A stretch of 64,000 nt of DNA from Oasisia sp. SBJ-2009 (lineage: Eukaryota; Annelida; Polychaeta; Sabellida; Siboglinidae). The notes beneath the pieces are model-generated. The model saw only the letters and a program-made list of their open reading frames with translations. It had not been told where the DNA came from and ran no database searches. The position numbers and the translations under genes are program-made. Below, one piece after another: positions 11,583 through 22,415 of this stretch. The stretch covers positions 41,886,175 through 41,950,174 of the forward strand of contig OZ024862.1 in assembly GCA_964017155.1 (NCBI GenBank). The letters run 5' to 3'. Numbering within the stretch: the first letter of the stretch is position 1; every line of letters begins with the position of its first letter.

Positions 11583-14435
11583 TTACAGGTCCAATCGTTG
11601 TGGGCGTTTCACTCGTCTTCCGGAGCTAGTGTATTGTTCCGATTGTGGAAGCTGGAAACGGACTGACTTCTTCTGGGGTAACACGGAGTTACACGGAAGT
11701 GGTACGACTTGCATGTCGTCTCTTCGCGTCAAGTCGTATGTATCGTCCACATTGTCTTGTTGGAACGTATGTCGTTCAGTCGTCTCACGGAGGTGACGAC
11801 GGTTACGCCTAAGGATATTGCCTGTCGGAGTCAAGACGTTGTACGACCGCGGCTGTACATCAGTTGATATCACCTTGGCAGACTGCCAGGTGTCTGTCTG
11901 AGTGTCTCTCACATGAACGTCCTGTCCGGGTATTAGCGGTGCAAGTGATTGCATAGCTCGCTTATCATGGTTGAGACGTTGGATTTCTTGTCTCTCGGCG
12001 AGACGACGTCTGATTTCGTCCTTCGACCAGTGTTCATTTCTGATGATCACGGGTAGGTTCGACTTGTACTTGCGGGCATTTAGCATCTCTGCCGGTGACG
12101 GTAAGTGGCTGTCGATTGGTGTGGATCTCAACGCGAGCAGTGCTTTCTGCGGGTTGGATCTCGACATCGCTGCCTTCTTCAGGGTATACTTCACCGTCTG
12201 AATTTGACGTTCGATGAATCCATTCGATTGTGGTAAGTGTGGGCTGGACGTTACGTGGTCGAAGCACCACTCGGCGGCGAAGTTTCGAAAAGCCTGACTG
12301 CTATAGTGTCCACCGTTGTCGCTCACAACCTTGCTTGGCGATCCATTCTCCGCAAACACCTCACTCATCTTCGATATGATGCGGTCACTCGTCACCTTCC
12401 CCTCGATGCGGTAGACAAAAGGGAATTTCGAGTAGTAGTCACAGATGAGAAGATACGTGTCCTCTCGTATGGCAAACAGGTCTGTGCCGACGATCTGCCA
12501 CGGACGTGTCGTTAACTCATGCTGCATCAGCGGTTCGTGCGCCTGACGTTTCTGTAACCGTTGACACGCGTCGCACTTCCTCACGATGTCGACGATGTCC
12601 TTGTTGATCGACTTCCAGTAGACACAGGACCTCGCTCGCAGCCGGGTCTTCTCTATGCCCTGGTGAGCCTCGTGCAGTTTGCTCAACACTTCCGCCTGTA
12701 GACTTAGGGGAATCACCAGACGGTCGCCCTTCATGATAAGACCATCCTCAACTGTCAACTCGTCTCGGCATGACCAGTAGGGTCGCAACGGTGCAGCTAT
12801 GTGGCGTTGGCTATCTGGCCATCCATCCACGATGACGGCTCTCAGCGAACACAGTTCATCGTCGGCCTGTGTCGCCTTTCTGATCGACTGTAGTTTCTGC
12901 GTTGAAAACTGTACGAATGACACTTGTATGTCAAGGTCGATCTGCGTCGACTCGCTACTCGGTTGTCTTGACATGGCGTCGGCCAGCATCATTTGCTTTC
13001 CTGGCTTGTAGCGTAACACAAAGTCATACAGTTGTACTCGCAGGAACATTCTCTGTAATCTCTGCGGTGCTGCTGCAAGGTTCTTCAAGTTGATCATCTC
13101 GAGAGGTTTGTGGTCCGACTCGAGAACGAACGATTTTCCGTAGACATACATGTGGAACCTCTCGCAGCCGAAGACGACTGCGAGCATCTCACGTTCAATG
13201 TTGGCGTATCGCTGTTCGCAATCACTAAGTGACTTGCTGGCAAACGCGATGGGCTTCCCGTGTTGAATGAGAACGGCGCCAAGTCCTCGGCTGGAGGCGT
13301 CGACCTGGATGACACTCTCAGCCTGTGGGTCGAAGTACGCAAGGGTCACTTCACAACAGATGAGAGACTTCGTCGCTTCAAACGCTGCGTTGTGAGATTC
13401 CGCCCAGATGAACTCGGCGTCCTTCTTCACTAGATCACGCAGGGTTGCGGTTTGCTGCGACAGGTTTGGAATGAATGGCGACATGTACGTGGCTATGCCC
13501 AGAAATTCCTGAAGTTGTGCGACGTTTTGCGGTTCTTTCATTCGCTGGATGTCCGCGGCTTTGCCTGGGTCTGAACGTACGCCGTCTGCGCTGAATTCCA
13601 ACCCGAAGAACTTCATGTTCGCCTGTTTGATGTCGCATTTATCAATGTTGAACACCAGCCCATGCTGCAGTGCTACTCTCATCAAGTTGTGCAGATGTTT
13701 GTCGTGTTCGGCTTCTGTCTTCCCGAACACACCCACGTCGTCAGCAATACTTATCGTTCCTGGGCCCTTCTCAGGGATGCAGTCCATCCTCTCCTGGAAC
13801 ACGTCTTGGCTGAGGTTCAGGCCAAACGGTAGTCTTCTGAAACAGTACCGACCGAAGGGACTGTTGAACGTTGTCAGACGCTTAGACTCGTCGTCTAACT
13901 GCACGGACCAGTATTCGTGACGTGCGTCTAGCTTGGAGAAGATCATTGACCCAGCAAGCTTGTGGGTAATTTCCTCCAAGGTCGGTGTTGGGTAGTGCGG
14001 ACGCTTGATAGCTGTGTTCAAGTCTTTGGGATCCAAGCAGATGCGCAACTTTCCGTTCGACTTCCTGCTGTATACGATGCTAGATACCCAATCTGTAGGC
14101 TCCTCGACCTTCTCGATCACCCCGAGTTCTACCATCTGGTTGATCTCATTCCTCACGTCGTCTTTGATGTGGATCGGACATCGTCTGGGCGCATGTACGA
14201 CAGGGGTCACAGCAGGGTCTAGTGTGATGTGGAACGTTTCGCGGAACTTGCCGATGCCCTTAAAACAATCTGGATACAGCCGCTGGAGATCTTCCTTCGA
14301 GTTCAACGGCGGTGGATGTTCGCTGACTGCACAGTTCAAGGTCACCAAGTTGAGCTTGCGGCAGGAAGGTAGTCCCAAGATCACTGGACCTGGCGTGTCA
14401 GCAACAAAGAACTCCAGGCTTCGTGTGTGGTTGTC
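11583..14435 (-). CDS. pol: Pol polyprotein (protease tail, RT, RNase H, integrase)
   Basis: The frame is open from just after a stop at 14,436-14,438. The first Met (14,384) falls inside protease and is not a likely start, so Pol is probably reached from Gag by a frame change. In order: the end of protease (VILGLPSC); RT with KLDARHEYWSVQLDD, RRLPFGLN and the catalytic IADDVGVFG (ADD codons at 13,737-13,745); RNase H (VDASSRGLGAVL...SDHKPLEM); integrase with the HHCC finger (HEAHQGIEKT...CDACQR) and the Asp, Asp, Glu triad (GTDLFA, VSDNGGHYSS, NGFIERQIQTVK); then an SH3-like C-terminus. No internal stop interrupts about 950 codons. A chromodomain is absent. Confidence 0.92.
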   Translation of the reverse strand, partial: DNHTRSLEFFVADTPGPVILGLPSCRKLNLVTLNCAVSEHPPPLNSKEDLQRLYPDCFKGIGKFRETFHITLDPAVTPVVHAPRRCPIHIKDDVRNEINQMVELGVIEKVEEPTDWVSSIVYSRKSNGKLRICLDPKDLNTAIKRPHYPTPTLEEITHKLAGSMIFSKLDARHEYWSVQLDDESKRLTTFNSPFGRYCFRRLPFGLNLSQDVFQERMDCIPEKGPGTISIADDVGVFGKTEAEHDKHLHNLMRVALQHGLVFNIDKCDIKQANMKFFGLEFSADGVRSDPGKAADIQRMKEPQNVAQLQEFLGIATYMSPFIPNLSQQTATLRDLVKKDAEFIWAESHNAAFEATKSLICCEVTLAYFDPQAESVIQVDASSRGLGAVLIQHGKPIAFASKSLSDCEQRYANIEREMLAVVFGCERFHMYVYGKSFVLESDHKPLEMINLKNLAAAPQRLQRMFLRVQLYDFVLRYKPGKQMMLADAMSRQPSSESTQIDLDIQVSFVQFSTQKLQSIRKATQADDELCSLRAVIVDGWPDSQRHIAAPLRPYWSCRDELTVEDGLIMKGDRLVIPLSLQAEVLSKLHEAHQGIEKTRLRARSCVYWKSINKDIVDIVRKCDACQRLQKRQAHEPLMQHELTTRPWQIVGTDLFAIREDTYLLICDYYSKFPFVYRIEGKVTSDRIISKMSEVFAENGSPSKVVSDNGGHYSSQAFRNFAAEWCFDHVTSSPHLPQSNGFIERQIQTVKYTLKKAAMSRSNPQKALLALRSTPIDSHLPSPAEMLNARKYKSNLPVIIRNEHWSKDEIRRRLAERQEIQRLNHDKRAMQSLAPLIPGQDVHVRDTQTDTWQSAKVISTDVQPRSYNVLTPTGNILRRNRRHLRETTERHTFQQDNVDDTYDLTRRDDMQVVPLPCNSVLPQKKSVRFQLPQSEQYTSSGRRVKRPQRLDL

Positions 14436-15637
14436 TCATGCACACACTTCAGTCGCGTAGTACCGTACTGCCGGATCAATTGTCCGTTGTAGGCAGTTAG
14501 GATCGTGTCTCGATGCTCAAGGCTGCCTCGCACAGGTATTCCTTCTGTGTCGATGTTTGACGGGTACATGCGCTGGAACGTCCTCAGCGGCATTACGTTA
14601 CCCTGCGCACCTGTGTCGACCTTGACACGAAGTGTCGCTGGGATGTCAGGCCTGTCTTTCAGCGCGATCCTGAGAGTCGCATATACCTCGTCCCTCTCGA
14701 CGGCATTGATGTTGACGGTATTAAAAGCAAGCGGCTCGAAGTTGTCGCTGAGCTGATCGAATCTGGCGTCTTGACTGATGGAGTGAACACCACCTCGTTG
14801 GCGCTCATCTCGGTTGGTCCTTCGTCTTGACCTAGCTCGGGATCTTGGTCGCCCAGAAGAGTGTCGTCTTCCTCCGGCGCCAGACGTCCAACCTGTAGCC
14901 TGTCGACATACTCGCTGCCAGTGATTGAGTTTCCCACATGCGTTACACCTACTGCCCTCTGCTGGACATCGATCTGTGGGCGCATGATGACGTCCACATT
15001 TTGTGCACATAGGTGCCTCCTCTCGACGTCCGCTTGGCTCATGTGTTCTCCGCGACCGGCTGACGTGACTGATGCTGCTAGCGTCTCCTGAGAACTGCTG
15101 CATGTTGGCCAGTGTTGCTTCATGCGTTCTAGCAACGTCCATCGCCGCGTCAAGTGTTAGTGTCTCATCACGGCACAGTAGCTTTTCTTGCACTTTCCCG
15201 TGCCGGACACCCACTACTAACTGTTCGATCAACTTCTCCTCGGTTTCTGTAGTATCACGGAACTTGCATTTACGCGCCTGCGTCTTGCAGCGTGTCATGA
15301 ATTCGTCAACTGTCTCAGAGCTCAACTGCCTGAATTTTTGCAGATGAAAACGGCTCAGCCTGTAATTAGACTTGGGTTCTATCAGAGCCTGGAATTTAGC
15401 CCAAATGACCTCAACGTCTTTCTTATCAGTTTCACTGAGGTCCCACGTATTGTACATTCGCCGACCCTCCTGTCCTACCCATAGCAGGATGTAGGTCACT
15501 CGTTCACTCTGCACTTTTTCAGCAAAGGGCCCACTGAAAATCAGTTCGCAATATTGACGGAATGAACGAAACTCCGTGGGTAAATCAGTGGCTAACCAGT
15601 TCATGCGGGGCGGCTCTATACCTGACAGATCACCCAT
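14381..15637 (-). CDS. gag: Gag with zinc knuckle and protease N-terminal part
   Basis: A 418-codon frame begins with an ATG 140 bases inside the 5' LTR. Residues about 1-190 are the retroviral-type Gag capsid region (YILLWVGQEGRRMYNTW, LSRFHLQKFRQLSSETVDEF). Around residues 215-250 are two Cys/His clusters, the second a CX2CX4HX4C knuckle (CNACGKLNHWQRVC). An Arg/Ser-rich basic linker follows, then retropepsin with the catalytic DTGA (codons at 14,606-14,617). The frame ends at 14,381 before the conserved protease tail, which lies in the overlapping pol frame (overlap 14,381-14,435). Confidence 0.9.
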   Translation of the reverse strand: MGDLSGIEPPRMNWLATDLPTEFRSFRQYCELIFSGPFAEKVQSERVTYILLWVGQEGRRMYNTWDLSETDKKDVEVIWAKFQALIEPKSNYRLSRFHLQKFRQLSSETVDEFMTRCKTQARKCKFRDTTETEEKLIEQLVVGVRHGKVQEKLLCRDETLTLDAAMDVARTHEATLANMQQFSGDASSISHVSRSRRTHEPSGRREEAPMCTKCGRHHAPTDRCPAEGSRCNACGKLNHWQRVCRQATGWTSGAGGRRHSSGRPRSRARSRRRTNRDERQRGGVHSISQDARFDQLSDNFEPLAFNTVNINAVERDEVYATLRIALKDRPDIPATLRVKVDTGAQGNVMPLRTFQRMYPSNIDTEGIPVRGSLEHRDTILTAYNGQLIRQYGTTRLKCVHETTTHEAWSSLLLTRQVQ

Positions 15638-15762
15638 GGCTGCCTATTAATGGCAATGTCTATCACTTACTCAGTGAGAACAAATCGGAGCTGGCCAGCG
15701 TCGACTCGACGGTGCCGCGTGCGTGTTGACCTATTTACGAATGTCGAAAGCGCCGGATTCAA

Positions 15763-15777
15763 CCGTAGCTGCCATCA
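15763..15777 (-). promoter_or_regulatory. candidate primer-binding site (tRNA-Leu-like)
   Basis: Immediately inside the 5' LTR the minus strand reads TGATGGCAGCTACGG. This resembles the complement of a tRNA-Leu 3' end (TGGTGGCAGCGG...) with a few mismatches. The position is right for a primer-binding site; which tRNA is used is inferred. Confidence 0.5.
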
Positions 15778-16002
15778 TGAAACGTGTCGTCTTGGCCTGA
15801 CATCTGTGTAGTCGGATTGTCCGACTCATCTCGCATTCATACATATCTGATTCGACACCAGAAGTACTGAACAAATCACTTTATTACAATTACAAGCAGA
15901 GAGAGGGATAACACTGATCGACCTCGAGTCTCGTCATCTTCCAAGACTGATCTCTTGGACTGCATATGTCGTTCTATGCATTTACATTGGCATACCATCA
16001 CA
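15778..16002 (-). repeat. 5' LTR of the Ty3/gypsy element
   Basis: A 225-bp direct repeat of 11,241-11,465. In the element's own orientation this is the upstream LTR and should hold its promoter. Confidence 0.93.
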
Positions 16003-16007
16003 AGGAG
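16003..16007. repeat. target-site duplication, right copy
   Basis: AGGAG directly follows the right LTR and matches 11,236-11,240. Confidence 0.85.
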
Positions 16008-16225
16008 TACATGGGCTGGTCATGTAAAACAAATGTCAGATGAAAATTGGCAGAGAGGAGATGCACAGAAAGTGAAGGGGAAATGGAGGCGATGAAGACC
16101 GAAATTGCGATGGTGAATTGCATTAATAGTGAAAGAGTGGGAAAAGAATGGAAAAATGATAGATAGAAGGAATTGGAGACTACTGACAGAGAATGTAGTG
16201 ATCGAGAGGAAGAAAAAAAGACAAT
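16003..16225 (+). pseudogene. LINE reverse-transcriptase C-terminal remnant, 3' piece
   Basis: The plus frame reads WAGHVKQMSDENWQRGDAQK, then a stop, then RPKLRW and, in another frame, SERVGKEWKNDR and RRNWRLLTE. This is the tail of the same LINE-type protein whose earlier part ends at 11,240. Counting AGGAG once, the reading frame continues directly across the insertion point. It has an in-frame stop and frameshifts, so it was dead before or soon after the LTR insertion. Confidence 0.6.
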
Positions 16226-17035
16226 GGAAAAGGAGTTCATGGTTTTATTTTTTGAACACGAATGGAATTCATATTCAAGAATATAATAATAATAATATCA
16301 AAATGCAATTTGACCCTAGTTTAGTAACCGGACAACTATTATTTTGAATGCTTAATAACCATATTATCATGCACATTGACAATAGTGACATTTTCATTGC
16401 TCTGTCAACTCTTATGCTGAAGCCAGCGACAGAATTGGAAAATTCCTCATTTATTCCGATTTGAATTACGACGATTTTTTTGGCGAAACGGTAGGTATGG
16501 AAAAGATAATCTTACACAGAAATTCTGAAACCCACTGCACTTTGTTACTCCATGAATCAGGCCGCCATTTATTGGTTCTCCGGTTCCCACCATCCTAATT
16601 TTTTCCGGGATTGGGGGAGCATGGCCCCCTGGCTTTCCCTCTGGCTACGCCATTACACAGACTCTACGTATGAGGAATTGAAATTGCATATTCATTCAAC
16701 ATGGACATAGCTGAACTGATATAGCTATAAATTCAGTTTTATTTGCCTGCTCTGAACGAACTCATATATATTGCAACGGCCACATTTACATATACAAATG
16801 AATGCCACTTGCCAGATGAAAGGGACAGACGAAAATCAACAAATCATGAACAATCAATTGCCTGTGTCTATATACTCTACACCGTTCCCGCCGCGACATG
16901 CCAAGACGCGTCAGTCACAGGCGCCCAATCGACGTTCCACTGTAGCTGCGTATCGACGATCATTTCTGTAACGGCACACCCAGTGCGTACGCATTCCCGT
17001 TTCGGTGCGAGAAATCACAACAACAAATAACGAAG
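16226..17035. other. upstream region of HSBP1
   Basis: No gene is seen between the LINE remnant and the HSBP1 start. GC content rises from about 16,880 towards the start codon (CCGCCGCGAC, GACGCGTCAG, TGCGTACGCA), as expected of an unmethylated or promoter-proximal segment. No clear TATA box can be assigned. Confidence 0.4.
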
Positions 17036-20000
17036 ATGACGGATTTTTCGAAAGATTACACCATTAACAGCGCGGATCCTAAAAATGTTCAGGATCTGAC
17101 GGCATACGTAAGTTACGAATGATATTACTGTACCATTTGCAAGAGTTAAACATTAAAACAATGTCGTCTGGTAAAGCAGAATGAGGATTTCACGTTGCTA
17201 TTTTGACAGTCTGAAATCAGGACTGAAATCCAAACAAGTTTCAGCATGTAAGATATAGCATGAATGCTATCGAATCACTCCCTTCAGTCGTAATCTTTCA
17301 TCTGGCATATGCGAAAGTGGATTGTAATTAGTTGTACTCATGATTGTTATGTTTCATGTGTATATTTTACGATTCGTACATTTTGCGCTGTATTTTTAAG
17401 TGAGCTTATTTATATAGTGTTTATACTGTTACTGTTAGTGTTATAGTTGTCCTGTACTATACATGATACTATAGCTATATAGACTATGTATACTATAGAT
17501 TAATAGAATATTAATCAAATTAATATTACTAGCCATAACTAGGCTACTCAGTAGATAAATATGATGAATAATTGTATTTTTTGAACCCATCCTAAATTGT
17601 AAGGGCTCCTGAAGATTAGACGCAATTTATTATCATTGTCAATAATGTTGAGATAAATTATAGGTCATTGCTAATGGTCTGGACCTGGATGTATGTTAAA
17701 GTAGCTATAATTCCGGCACTTCATCTGTACATGTGCAGTGGGAACCTACTTTTACAACAGTGCCTCCTACCGGACAGGAATTCTAGCTTTGACAGAGTGC
17801 CGAATGCTGAACGAATCTACTATAGCTCTGACATAGAGTGTCGGATGAATCTGCTATGTTTGACATACACGTTTTTATATATAACTGGTTAATGCTGATA
17901 TAAAATATTTTGCATTGCATTGACTAAGTCTGAGGTAGGACAGATTTATTGATTTATTTGAATTTGGCATTGTAATTATTAAACTATTAATATAATGGCT
18001 TTCACAATATTATACAATTTACACATTGGTCTGTGAAATATGGTTGTTTTGTCTTGAGAAGCTCGGAAACAGGGTTTGAAATCAACTTGTTCTTGGCCAT
18101 TTCAAAACCTTTTTGGATTTCATAACTTTGACTGACTGACTATATAATATGTGTCATGTCCTTTGGTAAGCCAAAAGGAAGATAAAGTATAGTCAGTTGG
18201 ATCTTTCTTTTGCCTAACCTTCAGACAGTGTCAGGTCACTCAGGGAAGTTAAAAAAAAGATTAGGATATAATGTAAATTTGCTGTGGACTCGCAGCAAAG
18301 TCTTGCATCCCCTGTAATTCTAATCTAGAAATTCCAAAATCAATACATGGGATGGATGCTGCTTCAGTCTCTGCCAAACGATTGCTTTAATTTAAAAATG
18401 GATGTTCCGCGAGTGCCTTCTTTGTCAAAGATGAAGATCAAATGCAGTGTCATTATTACAACCTGATGTAAGACCACAATTGTGTTTGCTATAGGGTGGC
18501 CGTTATAATGTTTCTTTCTTTTCCCCAAAAGTGCATATATATGTGTGTTGATGAAAATTTCACAGCACATTTAGCCTCCACTGACAGAAGCGTTGCATAA
18601 AAACATTGTTTCCACTCACTCAGTGCTTCACAGCAACTTACATAATGCTAAATGTTATTGGGTACTCTTTCATCTAGCAATGGACGACGAACCCTAGATC
18701 AATTAAATGTGGTCTTAGTACTTTTACATCACCTAAACTGGGCCTGAACAGGCTGAACTGATATAGGACTGTATTGAAGAGTTTCAACAATAATTCAACA
18801 AGCCTTGCTTATGATAGACATTCAACTATGATATTTATATTAATGCAGATTATATATTACAGTGTGTATAAGTAGTATTACATAATTTAGCAAATAATTA
18901 TCTTGATTAATTCTGCCATGTAAAAGTGGTTGACAGTGCATGTATGGTTCCTAAGGATACTCATGAATGGACGTAACCAATACTCACAACTCACAATTGA
19001 ATCACATTAATCACCTGTGTAATGCAGACTACACTCAGTCAGCTGTTTCAACATTCTGCCAGGGAACAAGAGCTGCTCTATTCACCAACACAACTCTTAG
19101 CATTGCCCAGACGGTCTGGAATAAATAGCTTCACTAATGTAATACAGGCATACAGCTATACTTGAAAGTAATACAGAGCTCTATGAATGCTTGTGCTACA
19201 CAATTTATAATACACAAAATATGTGTAATCGTAGTAGGCTAGGGGGACCAGCATGTACAATGTAGACTAGGGGGCATGTGGCTGAGTTTTTTTACACTCA
19301 TCCAGTTGATTTGAATTTTGAAGTGTTTAGTATATTCAATGATAATAATTAATACCAGGGAGATTTAATACATAGTGCATACCTGCTGTAAAATAGAATA
19401 TTATGAATATATTATGATCTTAATATACTAGAATGTTCAGGGAATATGAAAAGTTGTATACATGTGTCGTTTAATATAATGTGTGTTGTTTAAACACTGC
19501 TATGTGATGTCCAGTTGTGAAGGTCATTTGATGACTCTGGAAGGAAAGGGAGATATAGTCATGTGGTCAGTCAAGCGAGTCTTTGTCACTGTGGCCACTC
19601 AAGCGTGTCTTTGTTGTTGCAGGTTCAGGACTTGATGCAGCAGATGCAGGACAAGTTCCAGAACATGTCCGACCAAGTCATTAACAGGAATATCCTTTTT
19701 GCTCTCAGCAATAGGAATGTTGAAATATATTCTGGGGAATTTAGTAACTGTTGTTTAGTAGTGTTATTCTCTGATATTCTTATGTCAAATGTTCATTGTT
19801 ATCAAACCACATCAGAAATTAACATAACACTCAATTTCAGGACTCAGTTATGTTACAGAAATCATCTAACCATCACTTAATTATGCACCCAGGGGTTAAA
19901 AAGTGCTTTGTATTCTGGAACTGAGAATTGCCTGTATTGATATAAATTATACTTAAGTACACAAACTATTTGGGAAGTTAGAATAGAGATTAGTGCATGC

Positions 20001-20870
20001 AATTAATTTTCAATAATTACTTACATGAAAGATGTCACATTTTCTCATAAAGTGTTAAAATAGTTCTAATAATGTTGTTATTTTTGCAGTTTCACAGTTA
20101 TTGTCAACCATCTTATGGCTAAATTGTTCTACTGTTCAATATATTTTTCAATTAGAAACCATTGCACATTTCGGAGCAGTGACTGAATTGTGTTGATTTG
20201 ATAAATGTAGACATCTATATTAGGTTTTCTTATTTATGCATAGTCAGGTACAGTAAAACCTGTGCGACCTGTCATGAGTGACCACCCATCTTGAATGACC
20301 GTTTCTCTAGGCACAGATCGTTTCTGATTAAAGTGTACCTGCAATAAATGGCAAATGCGACTAGCGACCACACAAATTGTTCACGTGATCGTTGTTTTCA
20401 CCTGTTTGCAGAAAGTATGTTAAACTGCAACATGCCATCAATCAAGCATTCTTTACATCATTCATTCAGCATTAAATAATCCATATTTAATTTCACTAAT
20501 ACAACAACATAGTATTCTTTACGACGGTACAAGTCTGCAGATTGTAATTTATTTGGTGAACTATTGTCCAAGACAGGTTTTTATTGTAATATTATATTCA
20601 CTGACAGAACTTTTCTGATGAGAATATCAGTTTTATACAATTATGGTCTAATATGGCATGTTTTGTTAGTTATATATTTCACAAAATCATATGTTTGCAT
20701 TTAACTCTTGATTACATTTGCTGATTTGCATTAGCAATTTAAATGTACATATTATTATTACCCAAAGTTGGCCTTAACCGTGTGTACTAGATGACATGGG
20801 CAACCGCATCGACGACCTTGAGAAGAACATAGCCGATCTGATGACGCAGGCTGGTGTCGATGACAAGTAG
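17036..20870 (+). CDS. HSBP1: heat shock factor-binding protein 1
   Basis: Three exons: 17,036-17,107, 19,623-19,689 and 20,788-20,870 (222 nt, 73 aa). HSBP1 is a small coiled-coil nuclear/cytosolic protein that binds the trimerisation repeat of HSF1 and dampens the heat-shock response. It also forms hexameric coiled coils linked to WASH-complex assembly. The sequence is nearly all one coiled coil: [27 protein letters not shown] and [18 protein letters not shown], almost identical to vertebrate HSBP1. The usual length is 76 aa. The start lies before MTDFSKDY with an upstream GAAG. Exon 1 ends at GTAAGT. Intron 2 has AT-AC ends (separate entry). The next gene, TMEM170, is convergent. Confidence 0.95.
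19690..20787 (+). other. HSBP1: U12-type AT-AC intron of HSBP1
   Basis: The intron starts ATATCCTTTT, the U12 5' splice-site consensus, and ends GTGTGTAC. GCCTTAACC at 20,771-20,779 matches the U12 branch site, with the branch A about 10-11 bases from the 3' end. Splicing here joins a codon A|TA (Ile) and yields the conserved RIDDM of HSBP1. No GT lies at the exon 2 end, and using the nearby AG at 20,789-20,790 would lose a conserved residue. Confidence 0.88.
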
Positions 20871-21397
20871 ACATGTCTCTGTGGTGACACCAGGATGACA
20901 CTACACATCAGAGTAGCTGTTTGTGACACTCCAGTGTCATGTGACACTACAGTGTCATGTGTCGCTGTCTAGCAACGGGTCTGTGTACGCTTGGGTGTGG
21001 GGTAGTGACCTAGACTAACCTGGTCTGACAGACACAGTGCCTTCCTACAATCACTAACAGGCAGCAGGTGGAATTCTTCACATGTGATTTCACTTTTTGT
21101 ACGGCACGATTTCTTTCGTTTCTGTAATATCGTTTATCGAGTGTGTTTGGTATATGTGATTGTGGCACGGTGGCAACCATGTCGGACCAACATGTCACGC
21201 ATGTGGCGGTAACTTCAGACGCACACTATGCATGTTCTTGTCTTTCCTGCATTGGAATTTAATATATCCAGTAATACAACCTCACTGCAAACTGAGAGTG
21301 GTTTCACAATGCAGCCTGTTCTAATGTGACTCATGTGAATATCACCAACAGTAGATCCTAACAAAAGTTGTATGTTTGTAATTTATTGGTTTGATGT

Positions 21398-21403
21398 ATT
21401 AAA
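21398..21403 (+). terminator. candidate HSBP1 poly(A) signal
   Basis: ATTAAA lies about 530 bases after the HSBP1 stop, with GT-rich sequence (TTCTGGGTTGG) 20-30 bases downstream. Position and context are plausible but other signals cannot be excluded. Confidence 0.35.
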
Positions 21404-22415
21404 AACATTGACATTAATAACAATTCTGGGTTGGATTGATTGAACAAGATGCAGTCAGCAGAGGCAGGATTGTGGTAATTACTACATGCTCTGTAGCCAG
21501 CCACTTGTGTAACTTTGTCTGTATCACAAATATTGATTCAAAGAACGACAAGACTCTTCAACTTGGCAGTGTTATTGTTGCTAATATTGCCTCCTAACTG
21601 CCAAGCGAATGTGTATTGATTGGCCTAGGCTGTTCTACTGTGGTGTCACAACGTAGTGTCCCACGGCCTCTTGATCCTCCCGTATGAATTAGATATAGTT
21701 ACCTATTAATTTTCCAAGCTAAAATATAAAGGTGTGACATGTTTTATACAGGAAGTGATTGCCTTAGTGAGCTATGGGCAGGTTTTATGGTTTCCTGACC
21801 GACTTCACACATATTGTTGTCAGGATTCAGCATAAACACCCCTAACATATCTGTATTTAACAAATCAAGCAAAAGGGCAGTTTTTCCATGATAAAATTCA
21901 GGCCACATGTTTGGCTTCGTTTTCTCGGCTCCACTAACGATATTGGAAAATTAATTTCTACGTTTCTTCTAGGGGTGCACATAATGGGACACTTTCAAAA
22001 AGCTCTAGGAAAACTTACAATCCATAGATTAGGGGGCATGTCCGTGCAAGCCGTCTGGATCTGCCTACACTACCTTCACAAGACTTCCTCTCCTGGGGTT
22101 AAGAATGTGGGGTTATGAATATGTCAAGAGTCATCTTGGCACAGATTACCTCAGCTTCATAACTGGTATAACTGGTAAGAAGCTGCTGGGTGAAGTGGGC
22201 TACATTTTTGCCTAGTATTGATGTTTACATAATTTGATATGGCAACATTATCTGTTATACCACTGGTTTTATTGAAATATTTTATTTAGTTAGTTATTTT
22301 TAATGCACATTGTAAGTGTAAAGCGCTGTAAAAAACATTGGATGCAGTGCTCAACAAAATACTATCATTACACATATCTTAAATAAACGTATAATTTACA
22401 GGGACACACATTTAC

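Larger units (their letters stand above)
11241..16002 (-). mobile_element. complete Ty3/gypsy LTR retrotransposon (Mag/K02A2.6-like)
   Basis: A 4,762-bp element on the minus strand with two 225-bp LTRs that look identical by eye, TG...CA ends, a 5-bp AGGAG target duplication, primer-binding site, polypurine tract, Gag and Pol. Domain order is Gag, zinc knuckle, protease, RT, RNase H, integrase, i.e. the Ty3/gypsy order. There is no envelope ORF and no chromodomain. The VDTGAQGN protease site, the ADTPGP...ILGLP protease tail and the IADD form of the RT active site fit the Mag-like branch. Identical LTRs and long open frames suggest recent insertion. The only visible break is a frame change inside protease. 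Confidence 0.93.

Noticed and set aside
14381..14384. Independent Pol start at the ATG in the gag-pol overlap
   Set aside because: The Met lies in the middle of the conserved protease tail, so it is not a natural protein start.
11971..15347. Plus-strand ORFs of 70-150 codons inside the LTR element
   Set aside because: They are antisense shadows of gag and pol with no family resemblance.
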